A DNA stretch of 10,813 nt from Pseudomonadota bacterium (GCA_021805485.1 JAJZFF010000049.1:1-10813), one strand, 5' to 3'; shown: positions 1 to 7,796, counted from the first letter of the stretch. Made by a program: numbers and translations. Notes: generated from the sequence alone by a model not told the origin.

Positions 1-2215
1 CGCCGGCCGGCACGGTCAGCGGCGCGCCGGTCCAGTTCTCCTGCGCCGGCGCGCTGCCGGCAGAAGCGAAGCTCACCGGCGCCAGACAGTCGATTTCCAG
101 CCGCCGCCCCTCCAGCACCGGCAGGCCAACCTGCACGGTCGCGGTCGCGCCGGTGCCATCCCCGGTGATGCTCACCTGGGTACCGGGTCCGTATCCGCTG
201 CCGCGCGCGGCGATGTAGACACCAATGACCGCGCCGTTGGCGATCCACGCGCTCGCCGCCGCGCCACCGCCCGTCCCACTGATCGACACCGTGGCATTGG
301 TGTAGTTCGACCCGCCATTGATCACCTTGATGTAGGTGATCATGCCCTCGGTCCGCTGGGCCGTGGCACTGATGATCGACTGCACCGCCCCCGTGCTCTG
401 CGATACCGTGACGCGATCCACCAGGTCCGGATAGACCAGCGTGTTCACCCCGTTCACGGCCAGCGGATTCACCGCGAAGGCATCGTCGAAATTCACGATA
501 TTGTTCCGCAGCACGACCGAATCCGTGTACGGAATCAGCGCGTTCAGCGGATCGCCCGCCGTGCCGGACGAGACGATGTTGTCCCGCAGCACGACCAGCT
601 GCGGCGCATCCTGCAGGATGATGCCCGATCCGCCAGCGCCGTAGTTGATCCGGTTCCCGGCAATCTCGAGATTGTTGCAGGAAATGCCGAAATTCGTGCC
701 CCGCCCGTCGGATTCGACATTGAGCGCCATGATCCCGATCGAGCAGTCCTGGATGAAATTGCCGCGCACCGAGCAGTTCTGGCTGCCACCGATCCCGATG
801 CCGATCGTCTGCCCGTCGCAGTAATTGCCGCTCAGCTCGACATAGATCGAGCCGCCGGCATCGATCCCGAACCCGCCGGAATTGGTGATCATGTTGTTGG
901 CGACCCGGCAATAGCCGGTGTTCACCAGCATTCCGCCGCCGGCCGGCCCGTTATCGACCAGCAGGTTCCCGGCCACCAGGATGTTCCGCCCCGAAATCGA
1001 AATGCCGTAGCCGCTATTGGAAAAGGCGCAGTTCTGCGCGACCAGCGCGCCCAGCACATCCGGATTGGCGTTGCCGTAGGTTCCCGGATAGCGGTTGGTT
1101 TCGTTGAAATTGCCGATCACGATGCCGGTCTGGTTGTTCCAGCATGTGTTGCCGACCACCTGCACATCGAGAATCTTCAGCGTCAGCGTCGGGTCCTGGT
1201 TATCGACATAGATGCCGTTGCGCGCATTGTCGTGCGCCCGGCAGCTTGTCACCGCCACGGCATTCGTCGCCGCGACCCAGAGCCCGTCAACCGCATTCGC
1301 GGTGAACTCGCAATCATGCACATGATGCCTGATCACCGTCGAATCCCTCGGCGCGATCGCGAGGCCCCAGCCAAAGATCGATCCCTTGGCGTTGCGGAAC
1401 AGCGAGCGCGTGATGTTCGAGGCCGTGCAGCCCGCCTGGATCACCACACCCCAGGTCTGTGCGGTGATCGCGGCATTGGCGTCGAAGATGATGCCATCGG
1501 CGTTGAATGTCGCAGCACTCACGCTGATCCACGCCGCCTGCGTCGACGTGCCGGCCACGCTCTGCGCGCCGCGCGTCAAAACCGTCTGCCCCGGCACACC
1601 GATCAGTGTCGCAGTGGTGCCGGAAATGTCGCATTCGCCGTCGATCCGGTATGTCTTCGGCCCGAACCTGACCGGACTGCCCGTCGCAAGTGCTGCGAGC
1701 AGCGCCGGTGCGTCGTCGGTCACGCCATCGCCCCTGGCGCCGAAATCCTCGATCGCGACGGCGTTGGTCGCCAGCTCGGCGATCGAGCGCACCGCGCTCG
1801 CTCCGGCCGCGATCGCCTCGAACCCGTCCGCCCGCACACCTGACAGGGTCGAGATCCCGCTCATGAACGCGTCATAGGTCAGCGCGACATTCGCCCCGCC
1901 CTGCCCGAGCGCCACGGCATCGCTGGCCGCCGGCGGCGTCCCTGCGGGCAGTTTCGGAATCTCGAAGGGGGAAGCGGCGGCGGCCAGCGTCGTGCCGCTC
2001 AGCGAGAGATTGGCGCCGATGGTAATCGGCACCGGCGCCGCCGTTCCGGGCCCGACACCGCCGAGCAGCGTGCCCTGCGGCACGGCGAGTTGCTGCTGCA
2101 TCCCGGCAAGGAGCTGCGCGCGCGTCGCCGCGACGGTCTGCCCGGCCTGGAACACGGGCAGTTCGTCGGTATCCGCGACCGAATTCGCCGCCGGCAATTG
2201 TCCGATGGTTGGCAT
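1..2215 (-). CDS. Tailspike with right-handed beta-helix (pectate-lyase-like), cut by the left window edge
   Basis: The largest gene here: 738 codons are visible and the frame is still open at position 1. The ATG is set by GAGGAGG four bases upstream. Residues 1-150 look like a virion-attachment leader (TIGQLPAANSVADTDELPVF, then PAASDAVALGQGG). Residues 155-176 (IEDFGARGDGVTDDAPALLA and on) are the classical start of pectate-lyase-type beta-helices in phage depolymerases and tailspikes. About residues 180-600 are a long parallel beta-helix with short Asn/Gly/Ile-rich coils such as NNQTGIVIGNF, NSGYGISISGRNILVAGN and GQTIGIGIGGSQNCSVRGNF. From residue 631 two shorter beta-rich units follow, with GGSNYTNATVSISG and RGSGYGPGTQVSITG. 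The likely role is binding or cutting a surface polysaccharide. No catalytic residues can be named, and the substrate is unknown. Confidence 0.85.
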   Translation of the reverse strand, partial: MPTIGQLPAANSVADTDELPVFQAGQTVAATRAQLLAGMQQQLAVPQGTLLGGVGPGTAAPVPITIGANLSLSGTTLAAAASPFEIPKLPAGTPPAASDAVALGQGGANVALTYDAFMSGISTLSGVRADGFEAIAAGASAVRSIAELATNAVAIEDFGARGDGVTDDAPALLAALATGSPVRFGPKTYRIDGECDISGTTATLIGVPGQTVLTRGAQSVAGTSTQAAWISVSAATFNADGIIFDANAAITAQTWGVVIQAGCTASNITRSLFRNAKGSIFGWGLAIAPRDSTVIRHHVHDCEFTANAVDGLWVAATNAVAVTSCRAHDNARNGIYVDNQDPTLTLKILDVQVVGNTCWNNQTGIVIGNFNETNRYPGTYGNANPDVLGALVAQNCAFSNSGYGISISGRNILVAGNLLVDNGPAGGGMLVNTGYCRVANNMITNSGGFGIDAGGSIYVELSGNYCDGQTIGIGIGGSQNCSVRGNFIQDCSIGIMALNVESDGRGTNFGISCNNLEIAGNRINYGAGGSGIILQDAPQLVVLRDNIVSSGTAGDPLNALIPYTDSVVLRNNIVNFDDAFAVNPLAVNGVNTLVYPDLVDRVTVSQSTGAVQSIISATAQRTEGMITYIKVINGGSNYTNATVSISGTGGGAAASAWIANGAVIGVYIAARGSGYGPGTQVSITGDGTGATATVQVGLPVLEGRRLEIDCLAPVSFASAGSAPAQENWTGAPLTVPAG
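128..325 (-). repeat. Two tandem beta-rich protein units in the tailspike
   Basis: Residues about 631-696 of the tailspike contain two related units. Each has the order G-G/R-G-S-x-Y, a short TVSISG or QVSITG strand, a GTGG or GTGA turn and an alanine/valine strand. The first is followed by the linker NGAVIGVYIAA. The similarity is at protein level; the DNA copies are diverged. Such units are often found between or after the main domains of phage tail proteins and adhesins. Confidence 0.5.
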
Positions 2216-2219
2216 GCCG

Positions 2220-2226
2220 CCTCCTC
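2220..2226 (-). promoter_or_regulatory. Strong ribosome binding site for the tailspike gene
   Basis: The coding strand reads GAGGAGG, four bases before the ATG at 2213-2215. It overlaps the stop codon of the preceding gene (TGA, 2225-2227). It fixes the tailspike start although the rest of that gene leaves the window. Confidence 0.7.
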
Positions 2227-2716
2227 AGTTCGCGGTGATGGGCTGGCCGAACGGGCTGGTGATCGGCGCGCCGCCCGGTGTCGTGATCGCACTCGCCGGC
2301 GCCGGCACCAACTCCAGCGACACAACCGGCAGCGCGATGCTCCGCGCGAGATTCCGCCCGGCCAGCGTGGTGATGGAAACCGTGACCTTATAGGTCGTGC
2401 CCGGCTGCCCGCCGGCGAGCCACAGCACGGCGCGGGTGCCGTCGATCGCCGTCGAGGCGATGGTGACATCGCCGGGATTGTCCGGGCTCACCGTCGCTGA
2501 AACCGTGGCGATCGCATCGCCCGGACTGCCCGCGAGGGCAGGTGCCACGTCGAAGGTGTAGTCGAGCGTGTCGCCGGGGTCCTTTTCCGGCCAGGCCAGT
2601 GGCCGCGGCGGCAGCAGTGCGATCCCGCGCGGGGTGGGAATGAACCCCTCGATCTCGATCAGCCGCGCCGAGGCGGCCTGCCAGATCCGGCTGGCCGGTG
2701 TCGTGGTTGCGCTCAT
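2225..2716 (-). CDS. Putative fibre-tail adaptor / accessory fibre protein
   Basis: A protein of 163 residues between the fibre and the tailspike. The middle part carries WPEKDPGDTLDYTFDVAPAL, then beta strands (DAIATVSATVSP, VTIASTAID) and LAGGQPGTTYKVTVSITTLAG, a layout like an immunoglobulin- or fibronectin-like sandwich. Similar small proteins encoded beside fibres or tailspikes in other prophages have been described as fibre-tail adaptors; that identification is from memory of the general pattern and needs a search. The N-terminal 35 residues (RIWQAASARLIEIEGFIPTP) may be a separate contact segment. The start ATG (2714-2716) follows GGAG (2725-2728) with eight-base spacing, and the fibre stop is 14 bases upstream. 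The stop overlaps the Shine-Dalgarno sequence of the tailspike gene. Confidence 0.6.
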   Translation of the reverse strand: MSATTTPASRIWQAASARLIEIEGFIPTPRGIALLPPRPLAWPEKDPGDTLDYTFDVAPALAGSPGDAIATVSATVSPDNPGDVTIASTAIDGTRAVLWLAGGQPGTTYKVTVSITTLAGRNLARSIALPVVSLELVPAPASAITTPGGAPITSPFGQPITAN

Positions 2717-2730
2717 CTGGTTGGCTCCGC

Positions 2731-3984
2731 TCAGTATTCGACGATGACGATGCCGGGCGCGCCCGCGCCGCCGGGGCTACCAACGGGCGATGCGCCGGTC
2801 GTGGCGCCGCCGCCCCCGCCACCGCCGCCGAAGCCGGTGGCCGACAGGCCGGCCAGCGGCCCGCTCGCCCCGCGCCCATGACCAGGCCCGCCGCCATCCC
2901 CGCCGCGCGAGGCGACGACGATGCCGTCACCGCCCATCGCCCCGCCCTGGATGATCCGCGCCCCGGAACCGATGCCGCCGACGCCGCCCGCCGTCGCGAA
3001 CAGCGAGCCGGAGCCACCTTCGCCGCCGGCGCCACCGGTCGCCGACATGTAGCTGCCGAAGCTCGACATTCCGCCATTGGCCCCATTGGCAGGCGAGGTC
3101 GGCGCCATGCCGCCCGCGCCCACCGTCACCGGAATCACCTGCCCCGGCACGAGGCCGGTGACGGTGTCGATCGCCGTCCCCCCGCCGCCGCCTCCGGCAC
3201 CGGGCATCGAAACATGGTATCCCGCCGCGCCGCCGCCGCCGACCACCGTGACCTTCGCCTGCGTCACCCCCGGCGGCACGACGAAATTGCCCGAGCTCTC
3301 GAACACCTGCATCTGCGAGAAGCCCGGCCGCAGCTGCGGCAGCTTGAACGGCAGGAACGGCGCCTGAGGCTGGGTGACGATATCGGCCGCGGTAATCGCG
3401 GTCTGCCCGTAATTGACGGTAACGACGTAAAGCCCCACCCATCCCGCATCCACCGGCGGCGTCACCTGGGTTCCCGCCGCCGCCGCGGCACCCGGCTTGA
3501 CCTGCAGCTGAACCCGCTGCAGCCGCTGGGTGTTCTGTGCCCCGCCTGAATTGCCCGGCCCCGAATACGGCACCGAGGGATCGGCGGCGTTCACATAGGG
3601 CAGCACCACCGGATCGGCGTCGGCCTCCGAAAACGTGGCCTCGATCAGGTAATTCACCGACTGACCGGAACTGGCCGGCGCGGCCAGGGTAAACGTGACC
3701 GGATCGAGATTGATGCCCATCCTCACGGTCTGCTGAGCGGTATCCTGCGGCAGGCTGCCATAGCTGTTGGCATCGACCGGCCCGAGCTGGGTGATCGATC
3801 CCGGCGCCACCGTCACCGTCAGCGAGGCCGGCACAGACGGCGTGCAGGCCAGCCCGTCCGCCACCATGCCGCCGCCGAGCACCGCAGCATTGAGCGCGCC
3901 GATCGCGACCATCACGTTGCGGTTGAGATTCAGAATGTCGGTATCCAGCGGGATCGCCCCCGGATAGACGATGGTCCTGTCCAT
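2731..3984 (-). CDS. Tail fibre protein with glycine-rich C-terminal domain
   Basis: A 417-residue fibre-type protein, likely at the tail tip and involved in host contact. The N-terminal part (residues 1-205) begins MDRTIVYPGAIPLDTDILNL and has beta-rich segments such as APGSITQLGPVDANSYGSL and QSVNYLIEATFSEADADP, the usual look of a virion-attachment region. After a linker, residues 226-250 (MQVFESSGNFVVPPGVTQAK, then VTVVGGGG) start a glycine-rich domain that continues to the end, with runs of six to eight glycines and the final strand APGIVIVEY. Such domains are widespread in phage fibres; in phage S16 gp38 stacked polyglycine helices present the receptor loops. Loops between glycine runs (around 295-315, 325-375, 393-402) are candidates for receptor contact. 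The ATG is fixed by AAGGA seven bases upstream. Confidence 0.8.
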   Translation of the reverse strand: MDRTIVYPGAIPLDTDILNLNRNVMVAIGALNAAVLGGGMVADGLACTPSVPASLTVTVAPGSITQLGPVDANSYGSLPQDTAQQTVRMGINLDPVTFTLAAPASSGQSVNYLIEATFSEADADPVVLPYVNAADPSVPYSGPGNSGGAQNTQRLQRVQLQVKPGAAAAAGTQVTPPVDAGWVGLYVVTVNYGQTAITAADIVTQPQAPFLPFKLPQLRPGFSQMQVFESSGNFVVPPGVTQAKVTVVGGGGAAGYHVSMPGAGGGGGGTAIDTVTGLVPGQVIPVTVGAGGMAPTSPANGANGGMSSFGSYMSATGGAGGEGGSGSLFATAGGVGGIGSGARIIQGGAMGGDGIVVASRGGDGGGPGHGRGASGPLAGLSATGFGGGGGGGGATTGASPVGSPGGAGAPGIVIVEY

Positions 3985-4078
3985 GAAGATGTCCTTGTCA
4001 TGAGGCCGCGCGACCGCGCCCGCCGCATCAGGGCGGCGTCCGGCCGGCAGGGAGAAAAAGGTCGCGGAAAGGCGAGCG
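3985..4078. other. 94-bp gap between the GpI-like gene and the fibre gene
   Basis: This is the longest stretch without a coding call. It holds a small perfect hairpin (arms 4021-4026 and 4033-4038, loop of six bases) and a self-complementary CCGGCCGG nearby. Close to the fibre start lies AAGGA (3992-3996), seven bases before the ATG at 3982-3984. No clear -10/-35 promoter and no U-tract terminator is seen on the minus strand. Confidence 0.5.
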
Positions 4079-4756
4079 TCAGTTCAGCAACCGCGTCCAG
4101 GCGACGGCATTGACCGGCAACACGTCGGCGATCGTGGCGTAGATGTCGGCATCGGTGGCCAGCCCCACATCCTGCGCCAGATCGCTCCAGGCCAGCGGCG
4201 CGGTCGAATACCCGCCCGGCCCATAGCCGAACCCGCCGGAGGCGCCGCTACCGGCCACGCGCGGACGATAGGCCGTCACGAAGCACTGATAGGGCAAAGC
4301 GAGACTGCCGTAGCCGCCACGCACGCCATACCCGAGCGTGTTGGTGTCATAGCCGCCGGTATCGCCGGTATTGGCGGGCTCGAAGATCGCCGGTGTCCGC
4401 CCGGTCTCGGCGGTAATGGCCGCCACCAGCGCCGCCCGCGTTGCCTTCGGCGTCAGCAGATTGGCGCGGATCCGCGCGCTGAACGCGGCATCCCTCTCGC
4501 CCGCCCGCCGCGTGAGGCGCCCGCCCAGATAGTCCCGCGCGGCGATGTCCAGCATCGGCCCCGTCGCGGTCGCGATCCGCGTCTGCCGCCGTACGGTCCC
4601 GATGAGCGCGTAAAGCCAGGCCCAGAGCGTGCCGAGTCCGCCGAGAACCTGGTCGAGCACCGGCGTCGCATCGGCGAACCAGCCGGCCGGCAGCACCATT
4701 TTCAGCCGCGCCGCCATGTCGGCCGCGCCGCCGGTGAGATTGGTCGCACCGCTCAT
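4079..4756 (-). CDS. Baseplate / tail protein I (GpI-like)
   Basis: A protein of 225 residues directly after J, the place of P2 GpI, which completes the wedge and anchors the fibres. The N-terminal half fits this role: a helix near FADATPVLDQVLGGLGTLW, then TATGPMLDIAARDYLGG, then RDAAFSARIRANLL. The C-terminal half is Gly/Tyr-rich (LGYGVRGGYGSLALPYQCF, then SGGFGYGPGGYS) and ends in an alpha/beta piece, ATDADIYATIADVLP. The same arrangement is common in prophages that connect this protein to a fibre encoded next. The ATG (4754-4756) follows the J stop by three bases with only a weak ribosome binding site, so coupling is likely. Sequence identity with P2 GpI itself is not evident, so the name rests on order and general layout. 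Confidence 0.72.
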   Translation of the reverse strand: MSGATNLTGGAADMAARLKMVLPAGWFADATPVLDQVLGGLGTLWAWLYALIGTVRRQTRIATATGPMLDIAARDYLGGRLTRRAGERDAAFSARIRANLLTPKATRAALVAAITAETGRTPAIFEPANTGDTGGYDTNTLGYGVRGGYGSLALPYQCFVTAYRPRVAGSGASGGFGYGPGGYSTAPLAWSDLAQDVGLATDADIYATIADVLPVNAVAWTRLLN

Positions 4757-4759
4757 GGC

Positions 4760-5884
4760 TCAGCTCACGCCGATCGTGCCGGCCCGCACCACCCCGAAGG
4801 CGGGCGGCACCAGATCGGCCGTGCCGCCGTTCAGCAGGGCGTCGGTCACGTTCACCACCGCATCGGACGCGTCATAGGCAATCTGCAGCAGTTTCGAATA
4901 AGGCAGCGTTGCGCCCACCGACAGCCCGCCGATATAGGCCGCGATCGCGTCCGTCACCGCCGAAGTGGCGGTCTGCGGCACCGTGCCGGGCGCAAGCACC
5001 AGCGTCATCGACACGTTCGCCGCCACCACCCTCGGTCCCTGTACCGCGAACCGCGTGCCCACCGGCCGCACCGCGTCCACCGCCCGGCCCAGCGTCGCCA
5101 GCAGCGAGGCCGGCGGATGGCCGGTTCCGTCATCGACCGTGACGATGAAATTACCCATGCTGACCGCCCCGGTCTGATCGACATTCTCGCTGATCGTCAC
5201 CGAAAGCCCCTGCTGCACACCGGCCACAGCCTCCTCGATGGCGCCGGTCGTCGCGCGCGACAGGCTGACGAGATAATTACCGAACCGCGCCTTGAACGCG
5301 GCGTCGCTCTCCGCGTCCACACCGCCGCCCATCGGCGCCGCGTTGTTCACCGTGTCGATCCCGGCGATCGCCGTGGTCAGCAGCGAGATGGCCCCCGCCA
5401 TCACGTTGCCGGCAGCCCCCGGCACCACCGCGCTCACCGGCAGGTCGAGCAAGGCGACACCCGCCGCCAGGGTGTAGCCGCCTTGCGCCGCGAAAAAGTC
5501 CGGGTTCGCCGGATCCGCCGTTACCGCGAAACTCTGGCTGCCATCGGCCGTCATCACCGTCGCGCCGACCGGCACGAAGGCCGACAGCACGGGTGCGAAC
5601 CGCGCGAAGGTCACGGTGCCGGCGGCCGCCACTGCGGGCAGCCGGGCAAAGCCGAAATCCGCGCCGAAACTGTCGCAGTCGGCCCCGGTGCTGGTGGAAA
5701 GCCGCGTGGTCAGCAGCACCTGCACGATCATCCATTGCAGCCAGAGGCCGAGCGAGGCATTCGCCTCGAGCAGTGCCCGCAGGACCGACCCCACGGTCAG
5801 GTCCAGCGCCTGGCTCGCCGCCCCCTGCAAGGCAGCAGCCATCTGCTCCACCATGGCGGTGAAGCTCTGCAGCGATAATTGCAT
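4760..5884 (-). CDS. Baseplate protein J (GpJ-like)
   Basis: A protein of 374 residues of the Baseplate_J family, which includes P2 GpJ and Mu gp47 and is related to T4 gp6. These form the baseplate wedges that change shape on contact with the host. The N-terminal helical region (residues 1-60) contains DLTVGSVLRALLEANASL. It is followed by the typical TGADCDSFGADFGF and a small beta domain (residues 85-125). The central J domain has VPGAAGNVMAGAISLL (residues 154-169) and MGGGVDAESDAAFKARF (185-201), both hallmark segments. The C-terminal part carries strands and a helix near YSKLLQIAYD. The start ATG (5882-5884) has AGGGA six bases upstream (5891-5895). The gap to the preceding stop is 18 bases. 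Length is a little above P2 GpJ (about 300). Confidence 0.92.
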   Translation of the reverse strand: MQLSLQSFTAMVEQMAAALQGAASQALDLTVGSVLRALLEANASLGLWLQWMIVQVLLTTRLSTSTGADCDSFGADFGFARLPAVAAAGTVTFARFAPVLSAFVPVGATVMTADGSQSFAVTADPANPDFFAAQGGYTLAAGVALLDLPVSAVVPGAAGNVMAGAISLLTTAIAGIDTVNNAAPMGGGVDAESDAAFKARFGNYLVSLSRATTGAIEEAVAGVQQGLSVTISENVDQTGAVSMGNFIVTVDDGTGHPPASLLATLGRAVDAVRPVGTRFAVQGPRVVAANVSMTLVLAPGTVPQTATSAVTDAIAAYIGGLSVGATLPYSKLLQIAYDASDAVVNVTDALLNGGTADLVPPAFGVVRAGTIGVS

Positions 5885-5902
5885 CGGAATTCCCTGTGAT
5901 GA

Positions 5903-6271
5903 TCAGACGGAACCCGGCAGCGCGAGCACGCGCGCCCGTCCCGTCGTGGCGTCCTGATAGGCGATGGTCATCGCCAGCCCGCCCGGAGTCCCCTGGCTGA
6001 CCGTGATCTGCGGCGGCGGCGCGCTCGCCACCCGCGCCTCGCCGCGCATCTGCGCGCGCGCCAGCGCGCCGGCCGCGCCCGCCGGCCCCGCCGCGCCGAC
6101 GAACTGGCCGAGTCCCGCGCCATAGGAAAGCTGCCAGACATACCCGCCCGGATTGGTCAGCAGCCGCCGCAGCACACGCTGCTCGGTCAGCGCCGCCCCC
6201 TCGGCCAGCGCAAGATCGCCCCCATTGCCGAAAGCGAGATCACCGCCGAAGGTCAATGCGAGATCCGCCAT
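5903..6271 (-). CDS. Baseplate wedge protein (GpW / T4 gp25 family)
   Basis: A protein of 122 residues from the ATG at 6269-6271, belonging to the GpW/gp25 family that ties the sheath to the baseplate and primes sheath polymerisation. Repeated short GGDLA-type strands at the N-terminus lead into the characteristic ALTEQRVLRRLLTNPGGYVW and a loop LSYGAGLGQFVG. This is followed by a helix-rich middle and a C-terminal beta part ending VLALPGSV. The ATG shares one base with the GpV stop (TGATG). A GTG codon directly before it is another possible start. The order V, W, J, I is exactly that of the P2 baseplate operon. Confidence 0.87.
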   Translation of the reverse strand: MADLALTFGGDLAFGNGGDLALAEGAALTEQRVLRRLLTNPGGYVWQLSYGAGLGQFVGAAGPAGAAGALARAQMRGEARVASAPPPQITVSQGTPGGLAMTIAYQDATTGRARVLALPGSV

Positions 6272-6819
6272 CACACCACCGCCGAGGGCGTGCCGGTCGA
6301 ACCGCCCTGCGGATCGGGATGGGTGTGCCCGTCATAAGCCTGCCGCAGCGTATCGAGACTGCCATGTGTCCCGCCACGATCCGAAATCTCGCCGCTCACC
6401 ATCAGATCCCCCTCGATCGAAACCATCCCGGCCTTCATCGCGATCGTCCCGTCATTGCGCAGCCGCAGGAACGATCCGCTCTGATGAACGAGCCACAACT
6501 CGCCCACCGCCGCCTGCGGCGCCGGGTCGCGGTCGGACCACAGCCGGCCAAGCACCACCGCCTGCTCGGCGTCGCCCTCCTGCCCGAGCACCAGAACCTG
6601 ATCGCCCGGCGACAGCGGCGCCGCCATGCCCCAGCCGGCGCCGACCCACCCGGCCAGCACCGGCAGCCAGCCCGAGAGCACTCCCTCGGGCTGCAACGTC
6701 ACCCGCGCCGCGTAGGCGGCCGGATCGAAACTCGTGACCACGGCGAACCGCGCCTGCGCCGAAAGCCCGTCGAGCGCCGCCGCCCGGCCTTTCACCGCGT
6801 TCCAGAAATGCTCCATCAT
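6271..6819 (-). CDS. Baseplate assembly / central spike protein (GpV-like)
   Basis: A protein of 182 residues resembling P2 GpV and Mu gp45, the trimeric needle at the tail tip that pierces the outer membrane. It has an N-terminal helix (MMEHFWNAVKGR), then an OB-fold-like part at about residues 25-100 (FAVVTSFDPAAYAARVTLQ, then PLSPGDQVLVLGQEGDAE), a short beta stretch, and a C-terminal tip. The tip holds DGHTHP, so His165 and His167 form an HxH pair like the metal-binding apex known from P2 GpV spikes, followed by DPQGGSTGTPSAVV. The ATG at 6817-6819 overlaps the hub stop as ATGA; a second ATG follows at once. The next gene begins at its stop codon. Metal binding here is inferred from the motif. 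Confidence 0.85.
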   Translation of the reverse strand: MMEHFWNAVKGRAAALDGLSAQARFAVVTSFDPAAYAARVTLQPEGVLSGWLPVLAGWVGAGWGMAAPLSPGDQVLVLGQEGDAEQAVVLGRLWSDRDPAPQAAVGELWLVHQSGSFLRLRNDGTIAMKAGMVSIEGDLMVSGEISDRGGTHGSLDTLRQAYDGHTHPDPQGGSTGTPSAVV

Positions 6820-7796
6820 GCCGCCCGCATCGCCTCGAAATGCTGCAAAAACCCGATCCGCCCGCCGATCACCCGCTCCACGCTCCGCACCACATAAGCG
6901 CCGTCGAGCGCGGTCTGCGTGCCCTGGATCAGGATCGCGGTCCCCGGCGCCATCGCCGTCTCGCCCGGCATGCTCGCCTGCAACCGCACCGCCTGCGCGG
7001 CCAGTGCGGCCTGCGCCGCCGTCGCAACCCGCTCTGCCTCGCCCTGGGTCAGGTTCGGGCGGATCAGCGTCGTCCCGCCGGAACTCCCGGCGCTCGAACT
7101 GAACGCCGCCTTGCTCTTCGGGTTCCAGCTCCGCACCGTCACCTTCGGCGTCGCCAGCGCCAGCGCGCGGTCGCAACCCAGCGTCATCAGGTCCCGCCCA
7201 TAGGTCAGCAGCATTGGCGCGCTCGCCGGCGGCGCCGTGAAATTCAGCGTCGTCCCGGTCACCGAAAGGCCGAACTGCTCGCGCACCGCCAGCGCGGCCA
7301 GCAGATCCCACCGCGTCGCATGCCGCGAATGCAGACCGAGCCCGGTCTGCGCGTGCGCCAGCTCGTAATACTGGCCGATCCGCGTCGTCGTCGCGTCCAC
7401 ATTCGCGGCAAGCCCGGCCCCACCGGCAAATGCCGTCGCCACCTCACTCGCGGTCAGGTTCGAGAAGGTCTGGTCCATCTCGGCGTCGATCAGCCGCGCG
7501 GCCAGATCCCGCCCGCTCAAAATCGCGGCGCCGAGATCGAACCGGATCGCGACATTGTCCACCTGGCCGGTGACCAGCGCCTTCCCGCTGCCGATGCCGG
7601 CCGTCACCACCCCGCCCTGCAGCCCGGCGAACCAGGCCGCGCCGCCCGGCACCGCGCCGATCGCGAATTCGAGGGAGAAACACGCCGCCTCGAACGAGCC
7701 GGGCTGGCGGATTTCCAGCCGCTCCAGCCCCGGCAGCGGAGTTCCGTCGATCGTCGCGAACGGGGCGATCGCCCGCACCGTCACCGCCTCAGACAC
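6816..7796 (-). CDS. Baseplate hub protein (GpD-like / T4 gp27-like)
   Basis: A protein of about 326 residues in the place of P2 GpD, the hub on which the central spike sits and which connects tube and baseplate. Typical features are a beta-rich N-terminal half (PLPGLERLEIRQPGSFEAA, then ALVTGQVDNV), the segment ILSGRDLAARLID near residue 100, a helix-rich middle (ATRWDLLAALAVREQFGL), and a C-terminal barrel with a GTAILIQGTQ strand and a GAYVVRSVERVIG strand. The likely start is GTG at 7794-7796, which overlaps the LysM gene end by eight bases. An upstream in-frame ATG at 7815-7817 and a later GTG at 7776-7778, spaced well behind GAGG, are alternatives. The stop overlaps the next start as ATGA. 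Confidence 0.8.
   Translation of the reverse strand: MSEAVTVRAIAPFATIDGTPLPGLERLEIRQPGSFEAACFSLEFAIGAVPGGAAWFAGLQGGVVTAGIGSGKALVTGQVDNVAIRFDLGAAILSGRDLAARLIDAEMDQTFSNLTASEVATAFAGGAGLAANVDATTTRIGQYYELAHAQTGLGLHSRHATRWDLLAALAVREQFGLSVTGTTLNFTAPPASAPMLLTYGRDLMTLGCDRALALATPKVTVRSWNPKSKAAFSSSAGSSGGTTLIRPNLTQGEAERVATAAQAALAAQAVRLQASMPGETAMAPGTAILIQGTQTALDGAYVVRSVERVIGGRIGFLQHFEAMRAA

Noticed and set aside
2388..3086. Open frames of both strands across the glycine-rich region of the fibre gene
   Set aside because: Runs of GGC and GCC codons stay open in several frames. Only the fibre frame gives a recognised domain start and a proper C-terminal strand.
4021..4038. Hairpin considered as a rho-independent terminator
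   Set aside because: No run of T follows it on the coding strand and the stem has only six pairs.
6820..7311. Upstream extension of the GpV-like frame within the hub gene
   Set aside because: It runs inside the hub coding sequence in another frame, with a Gly/Ala/Arg/Asp-rich product. The ATGA overlap at 6816-6819 marks the real start of GpV.
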